Origin: Massospora cicadina
Lineage: Eukaryota > Entomophthoromycota > Entomophthoromycetes > Entomophthorales > Entomophthoraceae
Length of the DNA: 64,000 bases
NCBI GenBank assembly: GCA_022478985.1
Contig: JAKSZP010014890.1
Span: forward strand, 1-64,000
Reading direction: 5' to 3'
Position numbers and translations under genes: made by a program. This document shows positions 20,973-31,655 of the stretch, one piece after another. Under the pieces are notes generated by a model, which was not told where the DNA came from, made no database searches, and worked only from the letters and a program-made list of their open reading frames with translations. Position 1 is the stretch's first letter, and every line of letters begins with the position of its first letter.

Positions 20973-21700
20973 ATGAGCGGAAGCGACAAGTTGCCCTCCA
21001 AGCCTAACGATAGGGAGGAAGCTATCGAGAACCTCGTCGGAGAGCCCTTGGATTTGGTCCGCCTGAGTTTGGATGAGCGCCTTTACGTCAAGATGCGTGG
21101 CGATCGGGAGTTGCGGGGCCGTCTCCATGTAAACCAAACCTTGACCTTGTTACGTTTGATCCTTTTTAACCAAATCTTAACTTTTCTACAACGGTTTACT
21201 CTTTTTAAACCAACTCTTAACTTTTCTACAATGGTTTCCTCCTTTTAAACCAATTTTTAGCACTTCTACGTTGGGTTGCCTCTTTTTAAACCAAATCTTC
21301 ACATTTCTACTTTGATTTCCTCTTTTTAAACCAACTCTTCCCCTTTCCACGTTGGGCTTCCTATTTTCTAGCAAATCTTCAAAATTTGACGTTTGGGGTT
21401 AGGCTTATGACCAGCACATGAATATGGTTTTGGGTGACGTCGAGGAGGTCATCACCTTGGTTGAGGTGGATGAGAACACCTCGGAGGAAACTTTCCGGGT
21501 AAGTGTCTTTGACCCGACCCTTCTTTAGTTATTCTGGCTCTCGACCCTAAGAGCTTGGTTGGTTTTTGGTTCTTCGCTTACGGTAGTTCCGATACTTGAA
21601 CTGATGCCTCTATTTATAGAATTTGCACCGAAAGATGGACATGCTTTTTGTTCGCGGGGATGGGGTCATCTTGGTACCCCCGTTGCGCTTCTTACACTGA
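20973..21700 (+). CDS. LSM3: U6 snRNA-associated Sm-like protein LSm3 (3 exons)
   Basis: LSm3 is a ring subunit of both the nuclear LSm2-8 complex, which binds the U6 snRNA 3' end, and the cytoplasmic LSm1-7 complex in mRNA decapping. Exons: 20973-21128, 21403-21498, 21620-21700, all joined in phase 0, giving 110 residues (usual 90-105). Sm1 motif: [20 protein letters not shown] and RELRGRLH (residues 24-52), then [13 protein letters not shown] (55-67). Sm2 motif: [12 protein letters not shown] (92-103) with the RNA-contacting RGD at 96-98. DQHMN at 55-59 is the other RNA-binding loop. Donors are CAT/GTAAAC and CGG/GTAAGT; acceptors are TTAG and ATAG. The ATG at 20973 is used because the codon before it is GTG. 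Intron 1 holds a 40-bp tandem array. Looks intact. Confidence 0.97.
21154..21393 (+). repeat. 40-bp tandem array in LSM3 intron 1
   Basis: Six diverged units of exactly 40 bp begin at 21154, 21194, 21234, 21274, 21314 and 21354. Each has a CTTTTTAAACCAA core and a CTTTTCTAC-like end. The array fills nearly all of intron 1 (21129-21402). The last unit is the most decayed. No splice signal is disturbed. Confidence 0.85.
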
Positions 21701-22429
21701 TCCAAAATTAACTAGGCATCCCCGCCTTCGCGAGTTTAGCCGGTCTCGGGGTTAGCCTCAGCTTTAAGCAGCTTGTTATTTTAATTGCTCCTGGCATCCT
21801 CTTCGGCTTCAAACTCCCTTGCGCTTGGCACCATAAATCCTTCCTTGCAAAAATAACACCTTGGAGGGTTTACCCATACCACATTTTACCCCGTTTTAGT
21901 TTTTAATGGCTTATAAAGATGGTTTGATTTTGTTTTCTAGGCTTCAAGGCCATTAAAAGGCCGGTTGACACTTTCCTATCATGCTCCAGCTTTGTTTTTA
22001 TGCCGAAATAGGCGTGCAGGCAAACAAGGTGCGATACCAATCTGTCGTTAAGGTTTGATCTCGAACTTTCGATTGAGCCTCTCCGGTTAGACGTGGAAGT
22101 GTCGGAGGGTGTTAGCTTTCTCTTTTTGTTAGCCCCTTTAGCGCTTAACTTATTGTTTGAAACCTTAGCTATAAAGCAACTTATTGCAACCTAGAGAGGC
22201 CCTAAAGCGCTTAGATCTGGATTGGTTTTTTTATCTTGGCGTTGGTGTTTTGCCCTGATGGATGTGTAAGGCATATCGCCGTCTCCGATCCGGGCCTAAG
22301 CTTTTTAATGTGGCCATTCTGAGCTTCCTGATGCCAGGATGGTTAATGGAGCGCACGTTAGTTTTCACTTCCCATATATTTGGAGCCATCCATCGCTCCC
22401 AATCCATCTTGACCTGTCACGCTCGCATT
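21701..22429. other. Nothing recognised downstream of LSM3
   Basis: Contains the LSM3 3' UTR at its left end. Neither strand shows a gene or a known repeat. Base composition stays similar to the gene island until about 22400. Confidence 0.4.
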
Positions 22430-22741
22430 TTACAGGGTTTTACAAGCCAATTCGCATCCATTACAGGCCAGTTCACATCCATTACGGCCAATTTTGCATC
22501 CATCTCAAACCAATTCATAAATTTTTCGTTGATTTTCGTATCTATTATAGGCCATTTCATATATATATTTATAGTTTTTAATATATAAAGATATTAAAAT
22601 TAATGAAAATATGCAAATTGGCCTGTAATGGATGCAAAAATTGATGAAAAATATGCAAATTGACTTGTAATGGATACAAAAATTGATGAAAATATGTGAA
22701 TTGGCCTGTATTGATGCAAATTGGCCTGTAAACCCCTGTAA
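22430..22741. mobile_element. Foldback MITE-like element 1
   Basis: Two inverted arms (about 22432-22566 and 22603-22738) pair with each other. Each arm is built of the unit TTACAGGCCAATTTGCATCC in variants. The outer ends read TACAGGGTTTTACA and TGTAAACCCCTGTA, so a TA can be read as the target duplication of a Tc1/mariner-type insertion, with ends CAGGG...CCCTG. About 40 bp separate the arms. No open frame: a non-autonomous element. Confidence 0.7.
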
Positions 22742-23109
22742 GTAGCTAGGAGGTTATATGCTACCATGGCTTGCTAGGTATATCCATCTCCACTACACTA
22801 AGGTACCAATGTTAGCAAAGCTACCCAGTAAAGATCTCTGCACCCAGGTTCGATTTGACCCAGCTCAAACTTTGATATGATTGTAAACCCCACTCAAGAT
22901 TGTAATCCCTTGCCCGATGTCTGACTTGACCCCGGAACAACTTGTTGAGGTCAACAACCAGCCTATTGGGAAACCTGAGAGTATCCACTATTATTAAAAA
23001 ATGGCTTACCACTAAAGTCAGCCCATGAGTGACCTTAGACAAATGGCGTGGGATATTAAACTTTTTATCGTTTATCTTGAGGGTTGGATTGGTAAGTTAA
23101 AGTTTTTGG
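22742..23109. other. Spacer between two foldback elements
   Basis: The minus strand has a 73-codon frame (22821-23042) without recognisable motifs. I see no gene. Confidence 0.3.
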
Positions 23110-23111
23110 TA

Positions 23112-23338
23112 CAAGGTTTTACAGGCCAATTTGTATATTTATTATTATTTTTTGCATCCATTACAGGCTAATTTGCACATTTCTCATTGATTTTCATATC
23201 CATTACAGGCCATTTCATATATATTTTATTGATTTTTGTATCCATCACGGGTTGTTTTGTATATTTTTCATAGTTTTTCAATAGATATGAAAATCAATGA
23301 ATTATACAAATTGGCTTGTAATGAATGCAAAAACCCAT
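23112..23338. mobile_element. Foldback MITE-like element 2
   Basis: Same family as 22430-22741. It begins TACAAGGTTTTACAGGCC, and its left arm carries GCATCCATTACAGGC and CATATCCATTACAGGCC. The right arm (about 23275-23338) reads AAATTGGCTTGTAATG and is shorter and more decayed. Only about 370 bp separate the two copies. Confidence 0.6.
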
Positions 23339-23454
23339 TTTTTGTCTGAAATTAAAAATAGTAAGCTCAGTGCTGTAAAGATTGTATTAGCTTGCCATGT
23401 GTTGGAATTTCAATTGACTACATTATCCAACCTATTGACCAATTAATTAATTTG

Positions 23455-23700
23455 ACAATTAGTGGTTACAGTTTGTATGTCTTGGCAACAGTTGTCAACT
23501 AGAGATATTTTTGTCCAGAATCATCCCAACAATATTGAGCATGAATTTAATGAGAGAACAACACCCAATAGTCAAATTATTGCAGTGAACAATTTAATAT
23601 ATTGGCAACAGTCACCAACTAAAGAGATTTTCATCAGGAATCATCCCCAATGAAATTGAGCAGGAGTTTGATGTGGGAGCAACATCTGATAGTTGAATTA
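23455..23700 (+). repeat. Two-copy 120-bp tandem duplication, coding-like
   Basis: Two units of 120 bp (anchored by TTGGCAACAGT at 23482 and 23602). The frame at 23462-23653 stays open through the first unit and into the second and gives a 40-residue repeat: WQQLSTRDIFVQNHP, then WQQSPTKEIFIRNHP. Because the period is a multiple of three and the substitutions are conservative, this may be a fragment of a repeat protein. I do not recognise it. Confidence 0.5.
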
Positions 23701-24461
23701 TGGTAAATCAATCAGAGTAAATGGATAGGGTGTTGCCAGAAACTACCTAAGCATTTTAATGCTTGTGGTAAATGGTAGGATTGTCATCAGGCAACACAAT
23801 TGGTTTTGAGTTTCTAAAAACCCAATAAATTATGCGCTGAACAGCCAAGGATTATGCTACCTAAGAAAATCAAGTCAAAGATAACTGATAAGATTCAGTG
23901 ACTAAATCTTGAGGGTCAAACCAGTATGGGAGAGTATATAAATACCAGCAGACAGCTGAAAAGATATGTGCAACTTTACTATAAAAACCCCCAAACATCC
24001 CCTAATAAAATTAGATTCAAACTTGATAATAACTTAGCTGTTTTCTATTGGTTATATAATATTACTCTTGGGATAAGAGTGCATGGATTAGATATCCTTA
24101 GGTTATTGTTATCAAGTCTCTGCTTGGCTCTATGATAAGAGAATAGGGAAAGTGTTCCCTACCAGTACCAAAATAACTTCCAGATGAAGAAGCACCTGTC
24201 TAGAGTTGAACTTTTCACTCAGTATGGCTTTTGGGCAATCAACCATAATAATAGCCTTCATACTATTATTGACCCAGTTATATATATTTAAAAAATCAGT
24301 GCAAGTGTTCAAGTATCTGTGCAGTTAAAATCAGGGTGCAGAAGTGAGCAACCATATTTATCTCAGAGTATAACACCATGTGAGCTGCGTAGGAGCATGG
24401 TCCACATTGGAGATTATATAGGGGTTGTTAGGCCCATTGAAGCCCCTCATAAGACCTGTCC
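23701..24461. other. Unassigned, short open frames
   Basis: A plus-strand frame at 23926-24135 (INTSRQLKRYVQLYYKNPQT) follows a stretch reading KKIKSKITDKIQ. It could be a decayed transposase DNA-binding region, but no catalytic motif is visible. The right end abuts element A, with its TSD copy TGTCC at 24457-24461. Confidence 0.3.
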
Positions 24462-25300
24462 TGTTAGGAAAGTGTCTATAACTCACCTGTTCCCAGCGTG
24501 GTAGTGCTTGGTGCACAGGGCCAACGCCAGGGAACTAGCCATTGATACAAAAAGTAATAAAGCCCAGAAGAGGGTGCTGGAGCAATAATACCTTAAGTAG
24601 AAAAGTGTGATCATGATGAAAAAAAACCAACCAAAAGTGACGCGGTGCACAAGGGAAGAAGGGGTAAGCGTCCCAGGTTAGAGGGAACTTGAGTGACCCA
24701 ACAGTGCACAAGGGGATAAACTAATCATATAAAAAATGGAATGGTTAATATAGCATGAGACCTCCGTGAAGGGGTCTGCGCACAGGATCGTCCAAAATAA
24801 CAATAGAAAATGGACATGGGGAAAATTTATTAGGAAAGTCAACCAGAAAAGAATTTTGGTCAAGGAAATCAAATTTAAACTTTGATGGGGTAATATGGGG
24901 TCTGCCAAGGTGGTCCCAAGCACCAATTCACCAATAGGCAAACACTCCCATCCAAATTGGTAGAATAGACTAAAACGGACTTCACTCAAGTAATTGATTG
25001 AAGTTGTATCCAACCCAAACGCATAGTTTTGTAAACGAAACAGGTTTCAAAACCCCATTCCTCAATAAACTGAACAAAACGTCTTTATTAGAATAAATCA
25101 TCCATTTTAATGCCTGGGCTGATGAAAGGGCTGGGCGCTATGCACCACACTAGTACTAACCTTGGCATATTTGGATTGTACCCAGCGTTGGTCTAATGTG
25201 TTCTTGAGGTCAGGGAGGGCCTGAAGCTTCACTTTCTGGGCCTCCTGCCACCCAGCCTTATCCTTGGGTTGGTGCCCACTATGATGTCATTCAACCATAA
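24462..25300 (-). repeat. 3' LTR of element A
   Basis: About 840 bp. It aligns from end to end with 37600-38448 (shared GTGTCTATAACT, CACAAGGGGATAAACTAAT, GTAATTGATTGAAGTTGTATCC). The inner end has lost the TGTCA start, reading TTATGG on the minus strand. Confidence 0.88.
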
Positions 25301-25302
25301 TA

Positions 25303-26420
25303 TTACCCTCTCCTCCTGATGGGGTTCAACCCCCTCTAGGGGCTTGCGCAAGGAAAAAGTTCTTTTTGGCCAGGGCCAACTTTATATTGGCAACGGTCAG
25401 TTTGGGTTGAGATCCAGCGGCCTGGGGGAAATGCTTATGGAAGGCTTCAATCAGATCTTGGGCATGCACACAGTCACACGCTGGGACCAACTGTTCTCTG
25501 CAGCGTCAAAACCCTTCTAAGATACCAGGTTGTCAGGGAAAAGCCTGACATGAAAGATATCCCTGATATATCAGTTCTTATTGATAGAATATATAGTAAA
25601 TGTAATCAGCTTAAACAATCAAAGATGATAGCAAAGTCACATAGCATATAAATAACGAGTCAGACGAGTCAATTCAAGTCTATCAAATTTGAATTAAACA
25701 TTAGAACACCTGGGTCCAGGTCTTAGTAGTCCTAACTAGGCAGTTGACTACTAGTCTAAGCTTTGGTTATCTAATACAGAAAGAGCCTAAAAAATCTAAA
25801 GCTAGATAAGAATCAAGTAAGCCCTAAAGCTAGTTCAATTAGTCTGAAAAGTGAATATAAGATGAATATTTCTAAAATCATTCCTTGCAGTCAATAAAGT
25901 TAAGATGCTTCTAAATACTTACTTGATTTACTTGCTTTTGATCCTTAGTAAAGTACAAGGATCTTTATTATCAAGCATATATCAATTAAATAACTCTGAA
26001 AATCCAAATATTTCCTCTAACTCAATTTCACAATTACCCACTGTCACTGGTATATTGGCCCTAACAGGGGTTGGTCTAGCTGAAGCTCTACAACCTATAT
26101 TAGGGCCCAACAGACCTTCATTCACAGCTTTTATATTTTTTATCCGCATTCTTCCCTTGTTATACTGGATTCTTAGCTCAGGCATAGCAAGTTTATGAGT
26201 TGCTATGCCAGACTGGGTTAAAGATATTCCAGTCCCTGACACAGGTGCTCAACTCTTCTTTTAACATGATGGGAGGCCACTATTTCATCCACTTCCCATT
26301 CTGGTGCCCCATCCATGAGATAGGCCTCAGGAGTCTCTGGTGGGGGACCCTCAAACAACGTCAATTTGCTCTCATGAAAGACAAAGAAGATATAGAACAA
26401 AGAGAAAAAAGTCTAACTGG
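25303..26420 (-). pseudogene. Chromodomain end of element A pol (split)
   Basis: Chromodomains on integrases read histone marks and direct insertion to heterochromatin. On the minus strand about 26265-26330 reads APEWEVDEIVASHHVKRRVEHL. This is interrupted by the solo LTR and continues left of 25526 in WKGF-type sequence, then DLIEAFHKHFPQA-like text. Element C has the same block intact at 51240-51420. A frameshift or stop lies near 25480. Upstream in the element (to the right) is the integrase core. Confidence 0.75.
25531..26241. repeat. Solo LTR in the chromodomain of element A
   Basis: A 711-bp insertion flanked by the perfect duplication CAGGT (25526-25530 and 26242-26246). It begins TGTCAGGGA and ends TCCCTGACA, a 9-bp perfect terminal inverted repeat of LTR type (TG...CA). 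No coding capacity is recognisable; the open frames at 25905-26198 have no motif. A CATATAAATA at about 25646 could be a TATA box if the LTR reads on the plus strand. Removing it rejoins A's chromodomain text. Presumably left by recombination between two LTRs of an element that is not otherwise seen here. It does not match the LTRs of A, B, C or E in full. Confidence 0.85.
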
Positions 26421-27985
26421 TATGAGGCATGGCCATCCTTTCTAACAACGCGGTAAGGGCCAATCTCTTTGGTCCCAGCTTTTTGCATGGCTGCATGATA
26501 GGGATGTTATAAACATCAAGCATCAAGAGATCCCCTTCCTTGTACAATGGACCCACTTGGCGCTTACCATCAGCGTTCTCTATTATAACTTGCATTTCCG
26601 CCTCCAGATTTGTGGAAAACCCCTGGTGTACTTTCTTATTAGTCTTGGCAAAGTCCACCACTGCTTCAACTTTAGATCCACAACTGGGCTCCATGTTAAA
26701 GGCGGGGTTAAAAACATAAATTTCAAAAAGGAGGAACAACCAATCGATGAATGCAAAGTCTTGTTGTAGATAAATTGGGCTGTAGGAAGGTGAGAAACCC
26801 AATCTGAATGATCCACGGTAGTGTAACACCACAGGAACTGTTCCAAGCACTGGTTCACTCGTTCATTCTGCCCATCTGATTGGGGGTGTAGGCAGTCAAA
26901 TGGCAGGGGCATATCTGAAGAGTCTTACACAACTCTTCCCAGAAGATGGAGGTAAACTGAGGTCCCCAGTCGCTGATAATTTATTGGGGAACCCCATTAA
27001 GTGCAAACACATGGGTGACGAAAAGCCTAGCCATCTCAGCTGCGGTATTTGTAGTTCTGCAAGGAATAAAGTGGGAAAACTTTGTAAAATGGTCCACCAC
27101 CACCATGATGGCATCATAACCATAAGAGACAGGTAATTCCACAAGGAAATCCACCAATAAAGAAGTCCAGGGCCCTTCAGCCTTCTGGATTAGTACCATT
27201 AACCCCGCTAATGGTTGACTATTAGGTTTCATTTGGTTGCAGATTAAGCACTTTTTACAATACCGTCCCCCTGAGCAGGAAAGCCCTTCCAATTGTAGGT
27301 GCGTCATATTAACTAAAAGGTCTTTGCTTTCCCAGGATGACCAATGGTGAATCCATCATGATGGTCCCAGATGATTTCCAGGCGTAGTGGTCCAGCAGGA
27401 ACCCATAGGCACACCTGAAACCACACCATTTCATCCTTCACATGATAACCCCTGGTTAGATCCTCCTATTTAGCGCACTCTTAGCAAGTACCATAGTATA
27501 TTCGGCTGATAGCAGCTGAGAAAGGACTACCTTTCTGAACATACTGTATTCCTCCGCATTTTCAAGAGGTGCAAGCGCTGCCCATTGGCTGGGGGAGAGG
27601 AAAGTTGAGACACAATTTTATTTGGCGGAATAATCACCTGTGTGTTATGCACTTCTACCTCCTTTGGATCAGGAGCCAAAGCAGGGTTGCGGCTTAAAGA
27701 ATCCACCAAACCATTATCCTTGCCCTTGGTGAACTCATAAGAAAAGGCAAATTGGGCAAGGGTATCATGCCAACGGGTCTTCCATGGGGTTAGATATGAG
27801 GGGTGTGGTAATACAGCAAGGTACGGTGATCTGTATGTACACAGAAAGGTTGTGAGAAGCCAGCAAGTGGTGATGTCAATAAGTCAGCAGCTCCACCACT
27901 GATAAGGTCTTTTTGTCATAAAAAGCGTAATTCAACTCAGACAAAGACATTTTCCTAGAAAATAATGTCACCAGATGCTTTATCC
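26420..27985 (-). pseudogene. Integrase and RNase H end of element A
   Basis: The minus strand holds the integrase. The H2C2 zinc-binding domain is at about 27240-27350 (SCSGGRYCKKCLICNQMKP, 27240-27300). The core has LLVDFLVELPVSYGYDAIMVVVDHF (27100-27175), the region of the first catalytic Asp. The Glu block with HPQSDGQNERVNQCLEQF is at about 26840-26890, and the post-core WVSHLPTAQFIYN at about 26770. To the right, 27520-27985 is the end of RNase H (VDSLSRNPAL at 27670-27709), where element B has been inserted. Several frame changes occur (for example near 26900 and 27000). Confidence 0.75.
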
Positions 27986-27989
27986 CATC

Positions 27990-28464
27990 TGTCAGGAAGT
28001 TGATATGACTGGATGATATGCTACCCATATCAGCGGATCACAGGGGAATCAAGATGAGTCTCAAGATTTATGGAAAGGGGTTACACAAATTATAATCGAG
28101 CAAAATGAGAACATTCAGCAAATCGAGAGGAATCACCTGAGATTCAATATGAATGAGAGCAACTTGAAAAAGGAAGAAGAATAGAAGATACCAAGCTGAG
28201 GATGCATCCAGTTGGGGAATTGAGGTATAAAGAACCTGATGGAAGATTAAAAGGGGATAGTCTTTTATGAGGAAGAGAAAGCGCAGAACGGTCTGCAAGA
28301 CATCTAAAAATAAATAAAGAAATAAGGGGCAACAGCTCCATATATTTTATTTAGTTTAAAATAAGAGTCGGCGATCCTCATATCATTAAATTGGGTTGCT
28401 CAGTGGCTATACCCTGTGCAAATCCAACTCAGTGACAGTGGACCCAGACGCTGAGAGATTAACA
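27990..28464 (+). repeat. 5' LTR of element B
   Basis: Aligns over its full length with 34840-35319: shared TGTCAGGAAGTTGATATGAC, AAAAGGGGATAGTCTTTTAT and GGTTGCTCAGTGGCTATACC. Confidence 0.92.
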
Positions 28465-28465
28465 G

Positions 28466-28480
28466 TGGTGCTCACTACAG
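28466..28480 (+). promoter_or_regulatory. Primer-binding site of element B
   Basis: TGGTGCTCACTACAG, one base after the LTR end. Conserved with elements F and E, and so presumably complementary to a tRNA 3' end. Confidence 0.65.
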
Positions 28481-28599
28481 GGGCCACTTAGCAACTATAG
28501 CGGGGAAAATACAATGCCAAATCCTCATTTGTTCTGACCTAACCTGATTGGGTTCCGAGAACAGCAGGCTGAAGAAGCTTGGAGGACACCTAACTCGGA

Positions 28600-30930
28600 A
28601 CCAACATTGTTTACTGTTACCAAACCAGGGGATGATGAAATTATGATTGCTGTGCAATTCAAAAATTTCCCAGAGCTGATGACTAACCAACATGGACGCT
28701 CCACGAATGTGACTTCACAACAACTAAGAGTTATTATGAAATGGTTGTTATGCGGGTATCGCCTATACAAGGATGAGAGTGGGGAAAATGTTGTAAGTTT
28801 GTTTTATAACCAACGCGATCAAGAAAATTGATATGCGCTGTACATATCTTATTTGGACGCCACTACTATGGGGTTAACTCACCGCCTTGGTACTCACGGA
28901 ATTGAGGAATACTTATTCACTTATGTGCAACCTTTAATTCGCCAGCTACTACATATACTGGCTCACCATAACATTGAAATTGGAGGTGTGTTGCATTTCG
29001 CTCAAGCACAACAGCATGATACTTGCCTCATGCTGGACCACCTTGATTGTTCATTCTCAGAAATACAAGGGGCTCTGGCACAGATGGATCATCATGTTGG
29101 GGATGTTTGCCGTCGATTGGACCTTCTAGTACCACAGTTAAACTCAGAATTACCTTGAGTAATAAGAGAACTACTGGAACAGCATGGCCTATCTGTGAAG
29201 TGGATTCAGGATGTGAAAACCTTGGGGAATAATACCGAGCACTGTATGACGGAGCTAGCTGAATGGGTGGAAGCTCTTGAAGCTGTGATTGCTCAGCTCA
29301 AGGAAAGAATGACCCTGATGGAACTGCAATTGGGGCCCAAGTCATCTCTCTATTGACAGAATTAGATCAACTCCATATTAAATGGGAACCCAGTGAACGT
29401 CTGATAACGCGCTTATTCATAGGTCAATGTCCACTGAGTATCTCCAACTCATTTGTCAAGTTACACAACTGGAAGTCATTAGTCATGTGGAACGCCAACG
29501 AGCCTCCCCTCTCCCTATTGGTGAGACAAGTGAGTATGCGGACATGCAAGAACACATTGATACCCTTCGATGGGCCAATAAGGAATCAGCACAGGAATGA
29601 TTTTTCTTTGTTAAATAAACAATGCCAACCAGCAAGCGGAAAATGCAAGACAACAACAAACCTGCCTTCAGAATAGAATTGAGGAAGTTATTTTGCAATT
29701 ATAAAATATGGAACAAACACTGAATGAGGAAAAGGAATTCCGCTGAGAATTTCAATGGCAATATAACATGCTGCAACAAGAATGGCAGGATGGATGGTGT
29801 AGATGTGCTTTGGTCAAAATGGAACAGCTGATTAGCAAACAGTTCATGGGGCATACCGGAGCTGGGGGAAATAGGGCAGTTAGTGTCAACTCGGGGAAGA
29901 ATGTTATGGATCAGCAAATGAGTATCCATTGGGCGGTATGACGGACCCCCCACATGATAACACTTCTTCTGATTCCACTTCGATGAGCTCAAGCTCATCT
30001 GGATGGCGGCATGATAACACACCAAATGATGGTTCCCATAGTCACTCCAAATCCAGTTTGCCTGCCCATTGCAGCAGAATCTGAGAGCCGAGTGAGTTCA
30101 TCTGTATTGAAAAGTTACCTCCTTTCAGTCATAACAGAAACTTACATGGGTATCTTAATGTTTCAAATTCGCTGTGGAAGGGGCTACCAATCAACAGAAA
30201 GTAAAGTTGTTACTGTCTACTTTAGATGTGGAAAGCGCTGACCAAGTGACCTGCTATCTTCCAAATAGCTCGGTGTCTTATGCACAAGTAAAAGTGATAG
30301 TTATCCAGCTGTTCAGAGGCGCTAACAAGATGTCTCAACGGAAAGCTGAATTTATGACTATACAGTTTAACCAAAATGAGACCTTGTCAGAATTTGCCGA
30401 GCAGTTTTTGGCGGAAGCTCACGTTTTACTTGGAGATAATATTTTAACCACTGAGGATGTAGGCATAGTGATGATGGCGGCGGTCAAACCATATCAGGAA
30501 CTATACAACGCTATGTACCATGTGTTGGATGGGGATACTGGCCTCATTCAAAATGTGAATGCCTTATGTCAACTCTCTGCCATGAATGGCGCCCCCAATG
30601 TAGCCTGAAAACCCTCCGTTTCCCCCTCTCCATCCTTTTCCAAATATTGGGCGCAGTGACTGGGTTATCAGCTGCTGGAACATAATCGTCGCTCATATGA
30701 GTCAGTAGACCCTTTCCATCCCATGTACGCTTCACCAGTTTGACCGTGACCATGGAAACTTACCAGCAATTCACAACCTGGTCCTTCTAGCCCAAATTAT
30801 ATACGTGCACCTTTTATGAACATGTGCTTCCAGTGCGGACAAAGAGGGCATTATGCAGCCAATTGCCCTAGTAAACCACAAGTGTACACAAAGCCAACTA
30901 TGAAAACTGAGCAGGGAAAAGCTTGAGCGG
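28600..30930 (+). pseudogene. Gag of element B
   Basis: Gag forms the virus-like particle. After N-terminal frames rich in helices (28607-29158), the capsid-like part at 30174-30608 reads VESADQVTCYLPNSSVSYAQ and QFNQNETLSEFAEQFLAEAH. It matches the E frame at 57813-58259 (FKQNETIKDFVDRFFHEAQ), the conserved retrotransposon gag block. The nucleocapsid is at about 30825-30870: CFQCGQRGHYAANCP, a perfect C-x2-C-x4-H-x4-C knuckle. Stops at 29159 and 30606 and several frame changes break it. Confidence 0.8.
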
Positions 30931-31324
30931 AGTAGAGACGGGATGCTCTACCTCAACTAAGCTCAATTCACTTGTCCCTAATACCTACCAAACAACTTTA
31001 TGAGTAGAAATCAAACCTCAATTTGATGATTTGTTATACCAGCAGCTTTCGCTGCATACCCCTGCTTCTGCTTCTGAGATTAAGAGTTCACCCAATCAGC
31101 CTATGCTCTGCCAATATGTGCAGAAACCATACGCGTGGCAGATACTGGAACAGACTGGCACCAGCAATATGGATTCTTTACTGAACATCGCTCCTTTAAT
31201 AGGGGTTAACATAGCTATTCCTGTGATCAAAAATCGCTAGTGAGTATCCTCAGGTCAGCAAGGGTATTTCTTCCTTTTTAAGTAACACAAGGCCCTTAAA
31301 TGTACGAGTAATAAACTCTGATGA

Positions 31325-31655
31325 TTCTTCTTACTCAAAATGTACCTATTGTGACATATTCATTCAAAACACAAAAATCCGCATGATCATAGACACGGGA
31401 GCACCGGTGAACATAGTCTCCACCCAGTTAGTGGTTAAACTTATGTGAAACTGGATGTGGACCATCGAGTAGTATATGGGATGGCAGGAACACATAGCAC
31501 TGTGTTGGAAGGAGCATATAGCGCGTTGCCTCTACAATTTGGGTCAGTCCAGGTGTCTGCTCTGGTGGTGGTCTTGCCAAATAACCACTACAATATTTTA
31601 ATTGGTGCAGCTTTCATGAGGAAATTTGGTGTTGTGATAGATATGGCGGAATAAA
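31325..31655 (+). pseudogene. Aspartic protease of element B
   Basis: Retroviral-type protease: IIDTGAPVNIVSTQLVVKL at about 31386-31445 contains the catalytic D-T-G. The flap and C-terminal part follow at 31445-31654, ending near ILIGAAFMRKFGVVID, the usual I-L-G-x-x-F-L block. A stop at 31446-31448 separates the catalytic motif from the rest. It lies between the gag zinc knuckle and the reverse transcriptase. Confidence 0.8.

Noticed and set aside
25905..26198. 97-residue hydrophobic frame that could be a membrane protein
   Set aside because: It lies entirely inside the solo LTR, which is noncoding; A/T-rich DNA gives hydrophobic frames by chance.
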